NCBI RefSeq assembly: GCF_018128225.1
Contig: NZ_CP072377.1
Span: 248,001 to 312,000 of the forward strand
Source of the DNA: Leptotrichia sp. oral taxon 218
Lineage (GTDB): Bacteria; Fusobacteriota; Fusobacteriia; Fusobacteriales; Leptotrichiaceae
Direction: 5' to 3'
Length of the DNA: 64,000 nucleotides
Shown here one piece after another: positions 1 through 8,274 of the stretch. Below the pieces are notes generated by a model, which did no database searches, was not told where the DNA came from, and worked only from the letters and a program-made list of their open reading frames with translations. The number at the start of each line of letters is the position of its first letter. Position 1 is the first letter of the stretch. A program made the translations under genes and the position numbers.

Positions 1-303
1 TTTTCAATGGCAATAACAGGGCCTTTGGTATCATTTGGAATTTATAAATTACTTTGCAAAAAAAATAAAGCATTGGCAGTCTTTTTGGCAGCAGCTCTTG
101 GAGATTTGTCAACATATGTAGTGACTTCGCTTCAACTGGCACTGGCAAATCCTTCGACAACTGGAGGAGTGCTGGAATCATTTTTAAAGTTTGCAGCAAT
201 ATTTGCAGTAACACAGGTTCCTTTAGCGATTATTGAAGGATTACTTACAAATATTATCGTGAATATATTGGACAAATATAACGATAAAAAAGAAAAAGAA
301 TAA
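1..303 (+). CDS. cbiM: Cobalt ECF transporter S component CbiM, C-terminal part
   Basis: The gene enters from the left edge: bases 1-6 are in frame before the first ATG at 7, so this is a 3' fragment of about 100 residues, less than half of the usual CbiM length of about 220. It reads MAITGP then a hydrophobic helix ending KLL, matching the conserved C-terminal half of CbiM, with two or three membrane segments and a lysine-rich cytoplasmic tail. CbiM is the substrate-binding membrane protein of the cobalt/nickel energy-coupling-factor importer. The cbiN, cbiQ and cbiO genes that follow complete the classic order. The upstream part, including any cobalamin riboswitch, lies outside the window. 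Confidence 0.9.
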   Translation, partial: FSMAITGPLVSFGIYKLLCKKNKALAVFLAAALGDLSTYVVTSLQLALANPSTTGGVLESFLKFAAIFAVTQVPLAIIEGLLTNIIVNILDKYNDKKEKE

Positions 304-344
304 TAAGAACGAGAATAAGAATAAAAAAAAGAGGTGCAATTATA

Positions 345-659
345 GTGAAAAAAGAAAAAAAAGATAACATTTTCAAAAAAAATTTGTTGCTAGTATTGAT
401 AATTATAGTAATAGGAATATTTCCCTTGTTATTTATAAAAGGAGCGGAATTTGGCGGTTCTGATGATAAGGGGGAAGAAATGATTCAAAAAATTAATCCA
501 AATTACAAACCTTGGGCAAAAAATCTTTTTGAGTTGCCGGGAGGAGAAGTTGAAAGTCTTTTGTTTGCATTACAAGCTGCATTTGGAGCTGGAGTTGTTT
601 GTTATGTGCTTGGATATTTGAGAGGGCGTAAAAAAGGTAGAGAAGAAGATGCTAATTGA
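345..659 (+). CDS. cbiN: Cobalt transport protein CbiN
   Basis: A 104-residue protein with a GTG start at 345, chosen because GAGGTG at 331-336 gives a ribosome site eight bases upstream. It has the CbiN layout: an N-terminal membrane helix (about residues 13-31), an extracytoplasmic loop with EFGGSD and a PWA...PGGEVES stretch, and a second helix near the C-terminus ending in a basic GRKKG tail. CbiN is the small auxiliary subunit that works with CbiM to load cobalt. The gene overlaps cbiQ by 11 bases, supporting translational coupling in a cbiMNQO operon. Confidence 0.92.
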   Translation: MKKEKKDNIFKKNLLLVLIIIVIGIFPLLFIKGAEFGGSDDKGEEMIQKINPNYKPWAKNLFELPGGEVESLLFALQAAFGAGVVCYVLGYLRGRKKGREEDAN

Positions 660-1326
660 TAAAATTTCATATAGAAGTTTGTTAAAAGAGATAAATCCTG
701 CAATAAAAATATTTTTTATGGTAATAACTTTAATATTTTTAATTGTTACTGATAAAAAAGAAGTTTTTCTATTTAATTTTGTTTTATTTAATATAATTAT
801 GCTATTTTTTGTAAAAGTAAAAGAATTGCTTTATTTATATGTTGTTCCAGCGTTTTTTATTTTTACGACAGCACTTTCGCTTTTATGGATAAAAAAAGAT
901 ATGATAACATTTTTATTCCGCTCTTTTTCTTCAATTTGTGTGGTTTATGCTCTAATTTGTTCGACACCGATTTCAGATTTTGACTATGTTTTTGAGAAAT
1001 TAAAATTTCCAAAAATTTTTCGAGAATTATTTTTATTAATTTATAAATTTATTTTTGTACTTTTTGATGTGAAAGATAAGTTATTAAATGCACAAAATTC
1101 GAGATTGGGATATGTAAATTACAAAAATAGTCTAAAATCTTTTTCAATGTTAGTTGCAGCAATATTTAGAAAAACAGCTTATTACAATGAAAATTCAGTA
1201 AAAGCTGTAAATTCAAGGTTGGGAAAAAATTTTATCTTTATTCATAAAAAATATAAAAAAGTTGGAAAAGAAATTTTTTTCGTAATTTTTGTATGTTTAA
1301 TAAATTTGGTTATGGTGGTAGTATAA
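649..1326 (+). CDS. cbiQ: Cobalt ECF transporter T component CbiQ
   Basis: A 225-residue integral membrane protein with four to five hydrophobic segments, the first two between about residues 20 and 75, then a cytoplasmic region and a final C-terminal helix. The cytoplasmic part contains two SRLG motifs (N-S-R-L-G near residues 150 and 187), resembling the short Ala-Arg-Gly-type coupling helices of T components that dock on the ATPase. It starts inside cbiN and its stop codon overlaps the cbiO start (TAATG at 1324-1328), so the three are translationally coupled. It is divergent and short compared with the usual 225-260 residues, but order and topology fit CbiQ. Confidence 0.88.
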   Translation: MLIDKISYRSLLKEINPAIKIFFMVITLIFLIVTDKKEVFLFNFVLFNIIMLFFVKVKELLYLYVVPAFFIFTTALSLLWIKKDMITFLFRSFSSICVVYALICSTPISDFDYVFEKLKFPKIFRELFLLIYKFIFVLFDVKDKLLNAQNSRLGYVNYKNSLKSFSMLVAAIFRKTAYYNENSVKAVNSRLGKNFIFIHKKYKKVGKEIFFVIFVCLINLVMVVV

Positions 1327-2129
1327 TGTTAAAATTAGAAAGTATTTGCTTTTCGTATGAAAAACAAAATAAGATTTTAAAAAATATCTCTCTTGATATA
1401 AAAAAGGGGGCAAAAACGGTATTTCTGGGAGAAAATGGTTCGGGGAAATCGACACTATTTTTTTTGTTAAATGGGTTGTTAAAGCCAGACAGTGGCGAAA
1501 TATATTTTAATGGGGAAAAATTAAAGTATAAAAAAAAAGATTTGGAAAATTTGAGAAAAAAAGTTGGAATTGTATTTCAAGATCCCGAAGTTCAGATTTT
1601 TGCGCCAACAGTTTATCAGGAAATGGCTTATGGGTTGCAAAATCTGAATTATTCAAATGAAAAAATTGAAGAAAAAATAAGTGAGATAAGTACTGATCTA
1701 AATATGAAAAAAATTTTAGAAAAACCTTGTCATCATTTGAGTTACGGACAAAAAAAAAGAGTGACAATAGCTTCAATTTTGGCAATGGAACCAGAAATTT
1801 TGGTACTGGATGAGCCGACGGCATGGCTTGATTTTAAAAATATAAAAAAAACATTAGAAATGATAGAAAATTTGTGTAAAAGAGGGAAGACGCTTGTGAT
1901 TTCTACGCATGACATAGATTTTGCGTACGAAGTTGCGGATTATATTTATATTTTAAATGAAGGAAAAATTGTGAAGCATGGAACTCGTAATGAAATTTTT
2001 GAAGATTTTAAATTTTTGAAAAAATTGAATTTGGATGTTCCAAAAATATTGAAAGTAAAAGAATTTTTGAAACAGAAAAATATTGATATTTTAGAATATT
2101 ATGAGTTTTTGGAAAAAAATTTTAAATAA
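1326..2129 (+). CDS. cbiO: Cobalt ECF transporter ATPase CbiO
   Basis: A 267-residue ABC ATPase. The start is ATG at 1326 (overlapping the cbiQ stop) because homology begins at MLKLESICFSYE; an in-frame upstream codon at 1293 lies within cbiQ. Visible motifs are Walker A GENGSGKST, Q-loop VFQDPE, signature LSYGQKKR, Walker B ILVLDEPTAWLD and the switch histidine in STHD. The Q-loop QDPE followed by QIFAPTVYQE is typical of ECF-transporter ATPases. It would energise CbiMNQ for cobalt uptake, feeding the corrin genes seen elsewhere in the window (cbiL, cbiF, PduO-type enzyme). No second ATPase gene is present, so it probably acts as a homodimer. Confidence 0.93.
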   Translation: MLKLESICFSYEKQNKILKNISLDIKKGAKTVFLGENGSGKSTLFFLLNGLLKPDSGEIYFNGEKLKYKKKDLENLRKKVGIVFQDPEVQIFAPTVYQEMAYGLQNLNYSNEKIEEKISEISTDLNMKKILEKPCHHLSYGQKKRVTIASILAMEPEILVLDEPTAWLDFKNIKKTLEMIENLCKRGKTLVISTHDIDFAYEVADYIYILNEGKIVKHGTRNEIFEDFKFLKKLNLDVPKILKVKEFLKQKNIDILEYYEFLEKNFK

Positions 2130-2179
2130 ATATTTCACAAATAAATAAGTTCTTGAATTTTTGTTAAAAGAAAATATGG

Positions 2180-2185
2180 TATAAT
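2180..2185 (+). promoter_or_regulatory. Extended -10 promoter of the DUF2207 gene
   Basis: TATAAT preceded by TGG gives an extended -10 box (TGGTATAAT) 38 bases before the DUF2207 start. A -35 at good spacing is not obvious, which is common with extended -10 elements. The same TGGTATAAT string recurs at 18276 and 24602, so it appears to be a preferred promoter form here. Confidence 0.55.
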
Positions 2186-2223
2186 ATTATTAATAAATAA
2201 TTTTATATAAAAAGTGAGTGATA

Positions 2224-2496
2224 ATGATGAAGATGAAAAAAATTGAAAATTTAAGAATTTTTTTTCTTTTTTTGATTTTTCCTGTCTTTCTTTTTGGCGA
2301 GAGCATAAAAAATTATGATGTTTTCATAACAATTCAAAAAGATGGGATTTTGAATATTTCAGAAAATATAAATTACAACTTTGATGGAAGGCAAAAGCAC
2401 GGAATTTATAGAAAAATACCTTTGAAGTTTGGTTCAGAAGTTGAGGTTTTTAATGTTTTAAAAAATGATAAAAAAGAAAATTTTGATATTTTTGAT
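2224..2496 (+). CDS. DUF2207 membrane protein, exon 1 (interrupted by IStron 1)
   Basis: Encodes the first 91 residues of a DUF2207 family protein: a signal peptide (hydrophobic FFLFLIFPVFLFG) and the start of the extracellular DUF2207 domain, including the family-typical I-x-x-DG-I-L-N-I-S-E and HGIYRKIP motifs. Reading continues only two bases beyond GAT at 2494-2496, where the IStron supplies TAA. Joining 2496 to 4277 gives an in-frame D-E-A-E-Y-K junction and a 589-residue product, a normal DUF2207 length. The start may be ATG 2224 or 2227; an AAGTGAG-like ribosome site lies at 2212-2218. Function of DUF2207 proteins is not well established. Confidence 0.85.
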
Positions 2497-2945
2497 TAAA
2501 AATGCGGTCGCACACTCGTGACGCAAGGAATGAGTTAGACCGAGAAGTATAGTCAGCATATATAGAAATATGTATGTGGAGATAGCAACTAAAAAAAAGC
2601 TATCCAATACTACTCGAATTGCTGGGAACCCCTAAAGCTGGTATAACTACAACATAATACCTAAATAAATACAGTACAGATGTGAAAGTGGCGAAAGCAG
2701 AAAAAATATACTAGATGACATAAGGTTAAATCCTAAGTGTTAAGATAATGGGCAATCAGCAGCCAAGACCGAAAGGTAAGGTTCAACGACTATTCCTCCT
2801 GAGGGAAGTACACCAAAGCTGGTGGAAGTGGGTAGACCCAAACAGGTAGAGCTGTGGGATAAGATATAGTCTGTGCTTAATAGAAATATTAAGAAGTTCA
2901 TAAGAGAACTGCATAGGTGGTAGCGTACTTATGTGAACGACAACC
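2497..2945 (+). ncRNA. Group I intron catalytic core of IStron 1
   Basis: Conserved group I elements appear in the right order: P-like AATTGCTGGGA at 2617, Q AATCAGCAGC at 2754-2763, R GTTCAACGACTA at 2781-2792 and S AAGATATAGTC at 2861-2871. GACTA in R pairs with TAGTC in S (P7), and TGCTG in P pairs with CAGCA in Q (P4). The candidate internal guide is GTCAG at 2552-2556, which pairs with the 5' exon end TTGAT, including the required terminal U-G wobble (P1). The 3' splice site is the far end of the element at 4276, so tnpB lies inside the intron, as in known IStrons. Confidence 0.88.
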
Positions 2946-3061
2946 TCTAAAACGACTAAGTCGGTTTTTAGGTTCATATATTTAGAAAAATTTTACTTTT
3001 TCATTTACTTACAGTATAAAAAATAGTATACTTATGTATAAGTAAATGGAGGTGAAATCAA

Positions 3062-4164
3062 ATGGAAAAAGCATACAAGTTCAGATTTTATCCAACTAAA
3101 ACTCAAATAGAAAAGTTAAATTGTACTTTTGGTTGTGTTAGATATGTCTATAATCATTTTTTAGGTTTAAAACAAAAGCTGTATAATACAGAGAAAAAGT
3201 CTATGTCATATATGAGTGTAGTAAAGAATTAACAGTTTTAAAGAAAGATAAAGAATGGTTAAAAGATGTAGATAAATTTTCTTTACAAAATTCTTTAAAA
3301 GATTTAGATAAAGCCTATAAGAACTTTTTTAGTGGAAAGGGTTATCCAAAGTTTAAATCTAAGAAAGATAATAGAAAATCATACAGAACTAATTATACTA
3401 ATAATAATATAGAGTTTTTAGATAAATGGATAAAAGTACCTAAGTTAGGAAAACTAAAAATAGGAGATAAGATGAAGCCGCAAGGAAGAATAATAAATGC
3501 AACAATAACACAAGCACCTAGCGGAAAATATTATGTATCTTTGTGTTGTACAGATGTAGAAGTAAAAAAACTAGAGAGCACAAATAAAAATGTTGGAATA
3601 GATTTAGGTATAAAGAACTTTGCGATTACCAGTGATGAAACCTTAATGGAGAATCCAAAATATTTACAGAAATCTTTGAAAAAACTAGCTTTATGCCAAA
3701 GAAAACTGTCACGAAAACCAAAGGGCAGTTCAAATAGAAATAAGGCTAGAATAAAAGTAGCGAAATGTTATGAAAAAGTAACAAATCAAAGAAAAGACTT
3801 TTTGCAGAAATTATCGACAGAACTGATAAGAAAATATGACATTATCTGTATGGAAGACTTGCAAGTAAAAAATATGGTAAGAAATCATAAATTAGCAAGA
3901 AATATTGTAGACGTATCATGGAGTGAATTTAGTAGAATACTGGAATATAAAGCGAAGTGGTATGGAAGAACAGTAGTAAGAGTGGATAAATTTTTTGCAA
4001 GTAGTCAAATGTGTAATTATTGTGGATATAAGAATGAAGAAGTAAAAGATTTAAGTGTAAGAGAATGGACTTGTACATTCTGTGGAGCTGTACATAATAG
4101 AGATATAAATGTAGCCAAAAACATACTAAAAGAAGGGCTAAGGATATTAAGAGAAAGTGCTTAA
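3062..4164 (+). pseudogene. tnpB: TnpB RNA-guided nuclease of IStron 1, frameshifted
   Basis: The frame opens at ATG 3062 (MEKAYKFRFYPTKTQ, the classic TnpB N-terminus) after a GGAGG ribosome site and stops at about 3238. From about 3214 the next frame continues as [15 protein letters not shown] and runs to 4164. A single lost A around 3211-3214 (TATATGAG where TATAATGAG is expected) explains this. The C-terminal part keeps the RuvC aspartate in GIDLGIKNF, the glutamate in [10 protein letters not shown], the last aspartate in NRDINVAKN and a CxxC-CxxC zinc finger. The repaired protein would be about 367 residues. Unless repaired or recoded it would not yield full-length TnpB. The 3' end plus the right end is the expected place of the omegaRNA. 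Confidence 0.85.
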
Positions 4165-4276
4165 ATATATAAATATATGAACCGTAGGAACTATGGGGAT
4201 AGCTTGGTAAATTTAGTTGGCTAACAGAAGCAACTACTACCCAAGAACCTCGCGACTTCAGTCGTGAGAGGTTCAG

Positions 4277-5773
4277 GAAGCGGAATATAAAATAATAAAA
4301 ATAGGAAAACAAGATGTTTTGCTTGAAAATGGAATTTACAATTATCAAATTGATTATAAAATGAAAAAAGCGATAACAGAATATGGAAATCAATATGAAA
4401 TATACTTTAATGGAATTGGTCAAGAGTGGGGCGTTCCAATTGAAAAAGCAAATATTGTTATTAAAATGAAAAATGGAAACTTGTATGAAAATGGTGAAAA
4501 TTCTAATTTTGAAGTTTACACTGGAAAAAAAGGGGAACGGAATCAAAATTTTGAGGCAAGAATGGAAAGTGGGAAAATTTTTATTTCAAATTTGACAAGA
4601 TTGAATGAAAATGAAGGAATTAGTTTTATTATTCATTTGGATAAAAATAAATTTGATAAAAATATTTTAAATCAAATAAATAATGAAGCTCAAAGAAGTT
4701 TTGAAAAAGAAAGAAATGATTTTAAAAATTTAGCTTTAAGAGGAATTTCTTTAGTGATAGGATTTATAATTTTGATGGCTTTGAGTATTTATGTATGGGT
4801 TTATTATTTGAAAGCAAAAAATACAAAATATTTTGACGAAGAATTATCTCCAGTTGAAGTCGCTTATCTTTCTGGAAATGATAATTTGGAAAAATTGACA
4901 GAAGTCGCCATCTTGTCGTTGTTAAAAAAGAAATGTATTTCAATTAAAGAAAAAACAATGAAAATGATTTTTATCAGTGGAAAAGATGAATTGCCAGAAG
5001 AAGAGAAGATTATTTTGGAAGCTATAAGAAATAATTATCAAAAAGAAGATAAATTTTATGAAAAAAGTTTGGAAATGAAAAAAATGTTGGAGAAAAAATA
5101 TCGAAATTTAAAAAAAGATTCTAAAAAATATTATTTTCCATTTTTTTTAGGAGTGATAATTTTAAGTATTTTGTTTTTTACAACAACATTTGAAAATTTA
5201 AGCATATATATTGGCTTTTTTATATTTTTTGCTGTAAGTTATTTTATTTCTTTAGACGAACTTTCATATTTTAGAATAATACCGATTTTTTTTATAGGAA
5301 TTTTATTATTTAACGATATTTCAAAAAATATTTTATATATTTTGGAAATTATTTATTTTTGGGGATTATTTGAAGTTTTTAATTATATTTTTAAAAATAA
5401 TTCTTCGATAAAAAAATGGATAGATGAGTTAAAAAAATATATAGAAGATAAAATTTTTAAAAATAGTTGGGAAATGGATAGATTTGAGAGAAGAAGAATT
5501 TATGATATTATTTTACCTTATTCAGTGGCTTTGCATCAAAACCGAAGAGTTTCACAGTGTTTTATAAAAGAATTTGGAGAAGAGGAATATAAAAATCAAA
5601 ATGTAAATTTTTTCTCAAATAATTTAATCATTAATGAAGTTCAAAAAACTTTTGATGCCGTAAGGGTAAAATGGGGAAAAATTGCCAGTAAAAATAAAAG
5701 ATTTGGCTCTGGCAGAAGTTTTGGCGGAAGTTCAGGTGGCGGCTTTGGCGGCGGTGGAGGCGGAAGCTGGTAA
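4277..5773 (+). CDS. DUF2207 membrane protein, exon 2
   Basis: The frame is open from the IStron right junction at 4277 (E-A-E-Y-K-I-I-K-I-G) to 5773. It holds the rest of the extracellular beta domain, a membrane helix (ISLVIGFIILMALSIYVWVYY), a charged cytoplasmic part, two further hydrophobic stretches (around 5130-5390) and the diagnostic DUF2207 C-terminus rich in Gly and Ser ending GGGGGGSW. The internal TTG at 4319 has no ribosome site, so this half is unlikely to be made alone; it depends on splicing of IStron 1 or on its DNA excision. The host may still make the N-terminal 91 residues from unspliced RNA. Confidence 0.85.
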   Translation, partial: EAEYKIIKIGKQDVLLENGIYNYQIDYKMKKAITEYGNQYEIYFNGIGQEWGVPIEKANIVIKMKNGNLYENGENSNFEVYTGKKGERNQNFEARMESGKIFISNLTRLNENEGISFIIHLDKNKFDKNILNQINNEAQRSFEKERNDFKNLALRGISLVIGFIILMALSIYVWVYYLKAKNTKYFDEELSPVEVAYLSGNDNLEKLTEVAILSLLKKKCISIKEKTMKMIFISGKDELPEEEKIILEAIRNNYQKEDKFYEKSLEMKKMLEKKYRNLKKDSKKYYFPFFLGVIILSILFFTTTFENLSIYIGFFIFFAVSYFISLDELSYFRIIPIFFIGILLFNDISKNILYILEIIYFWGLFEVFNYIFKNNSSIKKWIDELKKYIEDKIFKNSWEMDRFERRRIYDIILPYSVALHQNRRVSQCFIKEFGEEEYKNQNVNFFSNNLIINEVQKTFDAVRVKWGKIASKNKRFGSGRSFGGSSGGGFGGGGGGSW

Positions 5774-5808
5774 GATTATAAAAATTCATATGACAATAAA
5801 AAAATGGA

Positions 5809-5985
5809 ATGATAGTGTTAAATTTCATAATTTTGGAAAATATTTTTGAAACGCTGAAATATTTAATGGCAATTATTACTGGACTTTGGATTTACTGGAT
5901 TATTTCACATATTATAGGAACAGTAAAATTTTTGAAAAATGAAGATTATTCATATAAATTTTCAGCAAATATTTTGAAACCATAA
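5809..5985 (+). CDS. Possible 58-residue membrane protein
   Basis: An open frame from ATG 5809 to TAA 5985 lies 35 bases after the DUF2207 stop. It begins MIVLNFIILENIFETLKYL and has one strongly hydrophobic helix (MAIITGLWIYWIISHIIGTV) followed by a charged tail, the topology of a small single-pass membrane protein. The ribosome site is weak (TGGA four bases upstream), so expression is uncertain. I recognise no family. It ends just before a strong terminator, so it would be the last gene of the DUF2207 transcript. Confidence 0.35.
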   Translation: MIVLNFIILENIFETLKYLMAIITGLWIYWIISHIIGTVKFLKNEDYSYKFSANILKP

Positions 5986-6012
5986 AAATTGATATATTAA
6001 TTATCGTATAAA

Positions 6013-6051
6013 TTCCCGTTTTAAAAAAATTTTTTAAACGGGAGTTTTTTT
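6013..6051 (+). terminator. Rho-independent terminator after the DUF2207 unit
   Basis: CCCGTTT and AAACGGG arms separated by an A/T stretch that extends the pairing, followed by AGTTTTTTTG. A strong intrinsic terminator in the plus direction, closing the DUF2207/small-protein transcript. Confidence 0.85.
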
Positions 6052-6210
6052 GTAACATAAGTTACAGTATTATTTGAAAAAATGTTATAGAATATAAGTG
6101 GAGAGAAATCAACAGTTTTATACTATTTCCTATTCTTATTTCAGGATTTTAGTATAAAATTGATTTATTATTTGCTTTTTTGGAAAATATCATTATAACT
6201 TTTGATTTAA

Positions 6211-6264
6211 AATGCATTTTATAATAGTCAGATAAAAGATCTGATGTTATTAGATGCATTTTTT
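6211..6264 (+). terminator. Second terminator-like hairpin upstream of the metal regulator
   Basis: AATGCAT at 6211-6217 and ATGCATT at 6254-6260 form the base of a hairpin whose inner arms are TAATAGTCAGAT and ATCTGATGTTATTA with a small mismatch; TTTTTT follows at 6259-6264. It may be a terminator or the remnant of a small transcript between 6060 and 6210, where I see no open frame. Confidence 0.45.
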
Positions 6265-6320
6265 ATTTTATCTTAATTTTATTATTTTGATGTTAAAAAT
6301 ATTCATGTAAAAAAAATATC

Positions 6321-6386
6321 TTGACAATCAAAGTATAAAATGTTAATATATTATTGTTATTAGGTCTTCCTAATTTTAAAATTAGG
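6321..6386 (+). promoter_or_regulatory. Promoter and palindromic operator of the DtxR-type regulator
   Basis: TTGACA at 6321-6326, 17-base spacer, TAATAT at 6344-6349. Twenty bases after the -10 lies the perfect 18-base palindrome CCTAATTTTAAAATTAGG (6369-6386), embedded in extra TTAGG/AGCTAA half sites (6360-6395). Its position over the transcription start and the TTAGG/CCTAA content resemble DtxR/MntR operators, so autorepression of the metal-uptake operon is likely (inference). Confidence 0.7.
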
Positions 6387-6412
6387 CTTAGCTAAAACCG
6401 AAAGGAGTTGAG

Positions 6413-7087
6413 ATGAGTAGAAGTATAGAAGACTATTTAAAGGGAATATATACTTTGAAAAAAAAGAAGGAATATTCCAATAAAAAACTTGCAGAATATT
6501 TAAATATCTCTCCAGCTTCAGTCAGTGAAATGATAAAAAAGTTGGCAAACGATGATTATTTAACTATTGACAAAAAAACAGTAAAACTTACTGAAAAAGG
6601 GAACAGTTTTGCACTTGACATTATACGTAAACATAGGGTTTGGGAAGTATTTTTGTTTGAAAAATTGGGGTATAAAAAGGAAGAAGTTCATAAGGAAGCG
6701 GAAATTCTGGAACATGTAACTAGCAATAAACTTCTTCAAAAGCTGGAAAAATTCCTGTTTTATCCTAAGGAATGTCCGCACGGAAGCCCGATTTTCTATG
6801 ATTTGGAAAACTTAGATGAGGAAAATATTATAAAATTATCTGAAGCTGAGGAAGATGATGAAATTGTTATACTAAGTGTGGAAGATAATATAGAATTATA
6901 TGATTATCTAAGGGATTTAGATATAAATTTAAAGGAAAAATATATTGTAGAAAGAAAAGATCCGTTTAATGGACCGATATATTTGAAAAGTGAGCAAAAT
7001 AATGGAAAAATAGTGGCTTTTAATGCAGCAGATATGATTGAGGTTTATAAAAAAAATAAAGATTTGGAGGAGACAGATAATGAGTAA
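6413..7087 (+). CDS. DtxR/MntR-family metal-dependent repressor
   Basis: A 224-residue protein starting MSRSIEDYLKGIYTL after an AAAGGAG ribosome site. Residues 1-65 form the winged helix with the family motif NISPASVSEMIKKL. Residues about 70-135 form the metal-binding and dimerisation domain, with HRVWEVFL, EAEILEHVTS and PKECPHGSPI holding the usual His, Glu and Cys metal ligands. The C-terminal part (about 145-220) fits an SH3-like FeoA domain, so it is the long DtxR type rather than short MntR. It overlaps the lipoprotein gene that follows by eight bases, which ties it to Mn/Fe-type import. Whether it senses Mn or Fe cannot be decided from sequence. Confidence 0.9.
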   Translation: MSRSIEDYLKGIYTLKKKKEYSNKKLAEYLNISPASVSEMIKKLANDDYLTIDKKTVKLTEKGNSFALDIIRKHRVWEVFLFEKLGYKKEEVHKEAEILEHVTSNKLLQKLEKFLFYPKECPHGSPIFYDLENLDEENIIKLSEAEEDDEIVILSVEDNIELYDYLRDLDINLKEKYIVERKDPFNGPIYLKSEQNNGKIVAFNAADMIEVYKKNKDLEETDNE

Positions 7088-8014
7088 AAACAACGTATTA
7101 ACAAAATTAAACTTAGTAATCGCAGTATGTGTAGCAATGATGCTACTAATATCTTGTGGAAAAGGTGGAGCTACATCAGGTAAAAAAATAAAAGTTACAA
7201 CGACAACGACAATGCTTACTGACCTTGTAAAGACAATTGGTGGAGATAAAGTCGAAGTTACAGGACTTATGGGAGAAGGAGTAGATCCGCATTTATACAG
7301 TGCCAGTGCAGGAGATATTGAAAAACTTGGAAATGCTGACATTATAGTCTATGGTGGACTACATTTGGAAGGTAAAATGACAGAAATTTTTGAAAAATTA
7401 ACTTCTCAAAACAAAAATATATTAAATGTTGGAGACAAACTGGATAAAAGTAAAATTCATCTAGTTGATCAAAATACTCCTGATCCGCATGTATGGTTCA
7501 ATACAGAATTATGGGAAAAGGAAGCTGAGGCAGTAGAAGCTGAATTAAGTAAATTTGATCCTAAAAATAGTGAATATTACAAAGAAAACCTAAAAAAATA
7601 TAAAGCTGAACTAAATGAACTTACAACTTATGTAAAAACAAGAATTAAGGAAATTCCTGAAAAAGCAGAGTTCTTGTAACAGCTCACGATGCATTTAACT
7701 ACTTTGGAGAACAATTTGGACTAGAAGTAAAAGCAATACAAGGTGTGTCTACAGATTCTGAAACTGGTACAAAAAATATAAGTGACTTAGCCAACTTCAT
7801 TGTGCAAAGAAATATAAAAGCAATATTTGTAGAATCTTCTGTTCCGAAAAAAAGTATAGAAGCATTGCAGGAAGCTGTAAAAGCTAGAGGAAAAGAAGTT
7901 AAAATAGGTGGAGAATTGTATTCAGATTCGCTAGGAGATAAAGCACATAACTCTGAAACTTATATTAAAACAGTTAAAGCAAACGCCGATACCATTGTAA
8001 ATGCTTTAAAATAA
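7080..8014 (+). pseudogene. Mn/Fe-type ABC transporter substrate-binding lipoprotein, frameshifted
   Basis: The start is ATG 7080, overlapping the regulator stop, with TTGGAGG upstream. The first frame gives a lipoprotein signal (lipobox LISC near residue 23) and a cluster A-I/ZnuA-like fold with metal ligands in DPHLYS and PDPHVWFN, then stops at 7679. From 7667 the next frame continues RVLVTAHDAFNYFG to 8014, with the remaining ligand regions VESSVPKK and GELYSDSLGD. One missing A (GCAGAG for expected GCAAGAG) accounts for it. Repaired, it is about 311 residues, normal for SitA/MntA/TroA proteins. SDSLGD and the lack of a His-rich loop favour Mn/Fe over Zn. A sequence error is possible. Confidence 0.85.
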
Positions 8015-8078
8015 AAATTAAACTCGCTTTTCTCAGACCATAATTTTTATTTTCAAAAAATGCTTAGACAAGCGGGGA

Positions 8079-8108
8079 TGCAAGGGTATGGCGATTGATA
8101 CCCTTGCA
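8079..8108. repeat. Perfect 11-bp stem hairpin between lipoprotein and ABC genes
   Basis: TGCAAGGGTAT at 8079-8089 and ATACCCTTGCA at 8098-8108 are perfect inverted repeats with an eight-base loop. No T-tract follows on the plus strand, so it is not a standard terminator. Its place between the binding-protein gene and the ATPase/permease genes fits an RNA-stabilising or processing hairpin that lets the binding protein be made in excess. The rest of 8015-8274 shows no gene. Confidence 0.6.
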
Positions 8109-8274
8109 ATAATTAAAAAAATAACATAAAAAATTAAAGGAAAATATTTATTAATAACAATTTATTTTATAAAAATACAAAATGATTATTAAAAATTAAG
8201 ACAAAATGAGACATTAAATAAAAAATAAATTTGCAGAAATAGAACAGTTTTACAATTTAGGAGAAGGAGGAAAG

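Larger units (their letters stand above)
2497..4276 (+). mobile_element. IStron 1 (group I intron plus tnpB, no tnpA)
   Basis: A 1780-base element placed directly after TTGAT (2492-2496), the pentamer known as the CdISt1 IStron target and as the TAM of ISDra2 TnpB. The left end starts TAAA. The right end carries a hairpin (about 4247-4274, arms GAACCTC/GAGAGGTTC) and finishes in GGTTCAG, whose last G fits the omega-G of group I introns. A group I core occupies the first 450 bases and a tnpB of the zinc-finger type fills the rest. Boundaries are set by reading-frame restoration of the host gene and by comparison with the other two elements. No tnpA is present and tnpB is frameshifted, so it is probably not autonomous. 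Confidence 0.88.

Noticed and set aside
2500-3000. Possible riboswitch before tnpB of IStron 1
   Set aside because: The conserved P, Q, R and S strings and matching regions in two other copies identify it as a group I intron core.
3929-4546. 205-residue minus-strand frame across the IStron 1 right end
   Set aside because: It spans the element boundary and the DUF2207 exon, has an F/I/L-rich composition typical of antisense shadows, and no start signal.
7660-7680. Programmed -1 ribosomal frameshift in the metal lipoprotein gene
   Set aside because: No X-XXY-YYZ slippery heptamer or downstream pseudoknot is visible; a missing A fits better and matches other A-linked deletions in the window.
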